This document shows positions 49,977 to 64,000 of a stretch of DNA of 64,000 bases, one piece after another (position 1 is the first letter of the stretch; each line of letters opens with the position of its first letter). Below the pieces are notes generated by a model, which saw only the letters and a program-made list of their open reading frames with translations, did no database searches and had not been told where the DNA came from. This DNA comes from Okapia johnstoni (lineage: Eukaryota; Chordata; Mammalia; Artiodactyla; Giraffidae). The stretch covers positions 87,331,501-87,395,500 of the forward strand of contig CM044318.1 in the NCBI GenBank assembly GCA_024291935.2. Reading direction: 5' to 3'. A program made the translations under genes and the position numbers.

Positions 49977-64000
<14,024 letters not shown>

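Overview
The window is nuclear DNA of a bovid ruminant (cattle, sheep, goat or a relative). Several copies of the Pecora-specific tRNA-Glu SINE Bov-tA lie in both orientations, with cetartiodactyl CHR-type SINEs, LINE-1 fragments and GT-AG spliced genes. Gene identity rests on translated exons that I compared with the human proteins from memory; no search was run. The order JAKMIP3 (+), DPYSL4 (+), STK32C (-) matches human 10q26.3, and the dense GC-rich minisatellites fit a near-telomeric position.

Layout. (1) 1-30.9 kb: the 3' half of JAKMIP3 (NECC2), with coding exons from 1013 to 16459. A hydrophobic tail-anchor exon carries the stop codon. A 12-kb last intron full of simple repeats leads to a 2.4-kb 3'UTR exon ending at an AATAAA at 30856. 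(2) 31.9-48.2 kb: DPYSL4 (CRMP3), complete, with 14 coding exons from 33587 to 47552. An apparent alternative first exon for the long CRMP N-terminus lies at 32194. (3) 49.1-62.4 kb and beyond: STK32C (YANK3) on the minus strand, tail-to-tail with DPYSL4. Nine coding exons are visible; the 5' exons lie past 64 kb.

The genes are independent, but all three are known as nervous-system genes: a Golgi/microtubule coiled-coil protein, a growth-cone cytoskeletal phosphoprotein and a brain-enriched kinase. There is no operon logic.

The most notable signals are places where exon arithmetic fails. DPYSL4 exon 9 has one base too many: the spliced CDS is 1720 nt, against 1719 nt for the 572-aa family length. 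One JAKMIP3 exon (about 50 codons) and the STK32C exon or exons for the front of the kinase N-lobe cannot be found. The STK32C exon at 62337-62435 runs straight into a 1228-bp tract without a single C on the plus strand, so it has no 5' splice site. These gaps coincide with low-complexity tracts, and assembly error must be separated from biology. I found no sign of a prokaryotic-type system, virus or undescribed gene family; the remainder is introns and repeats.
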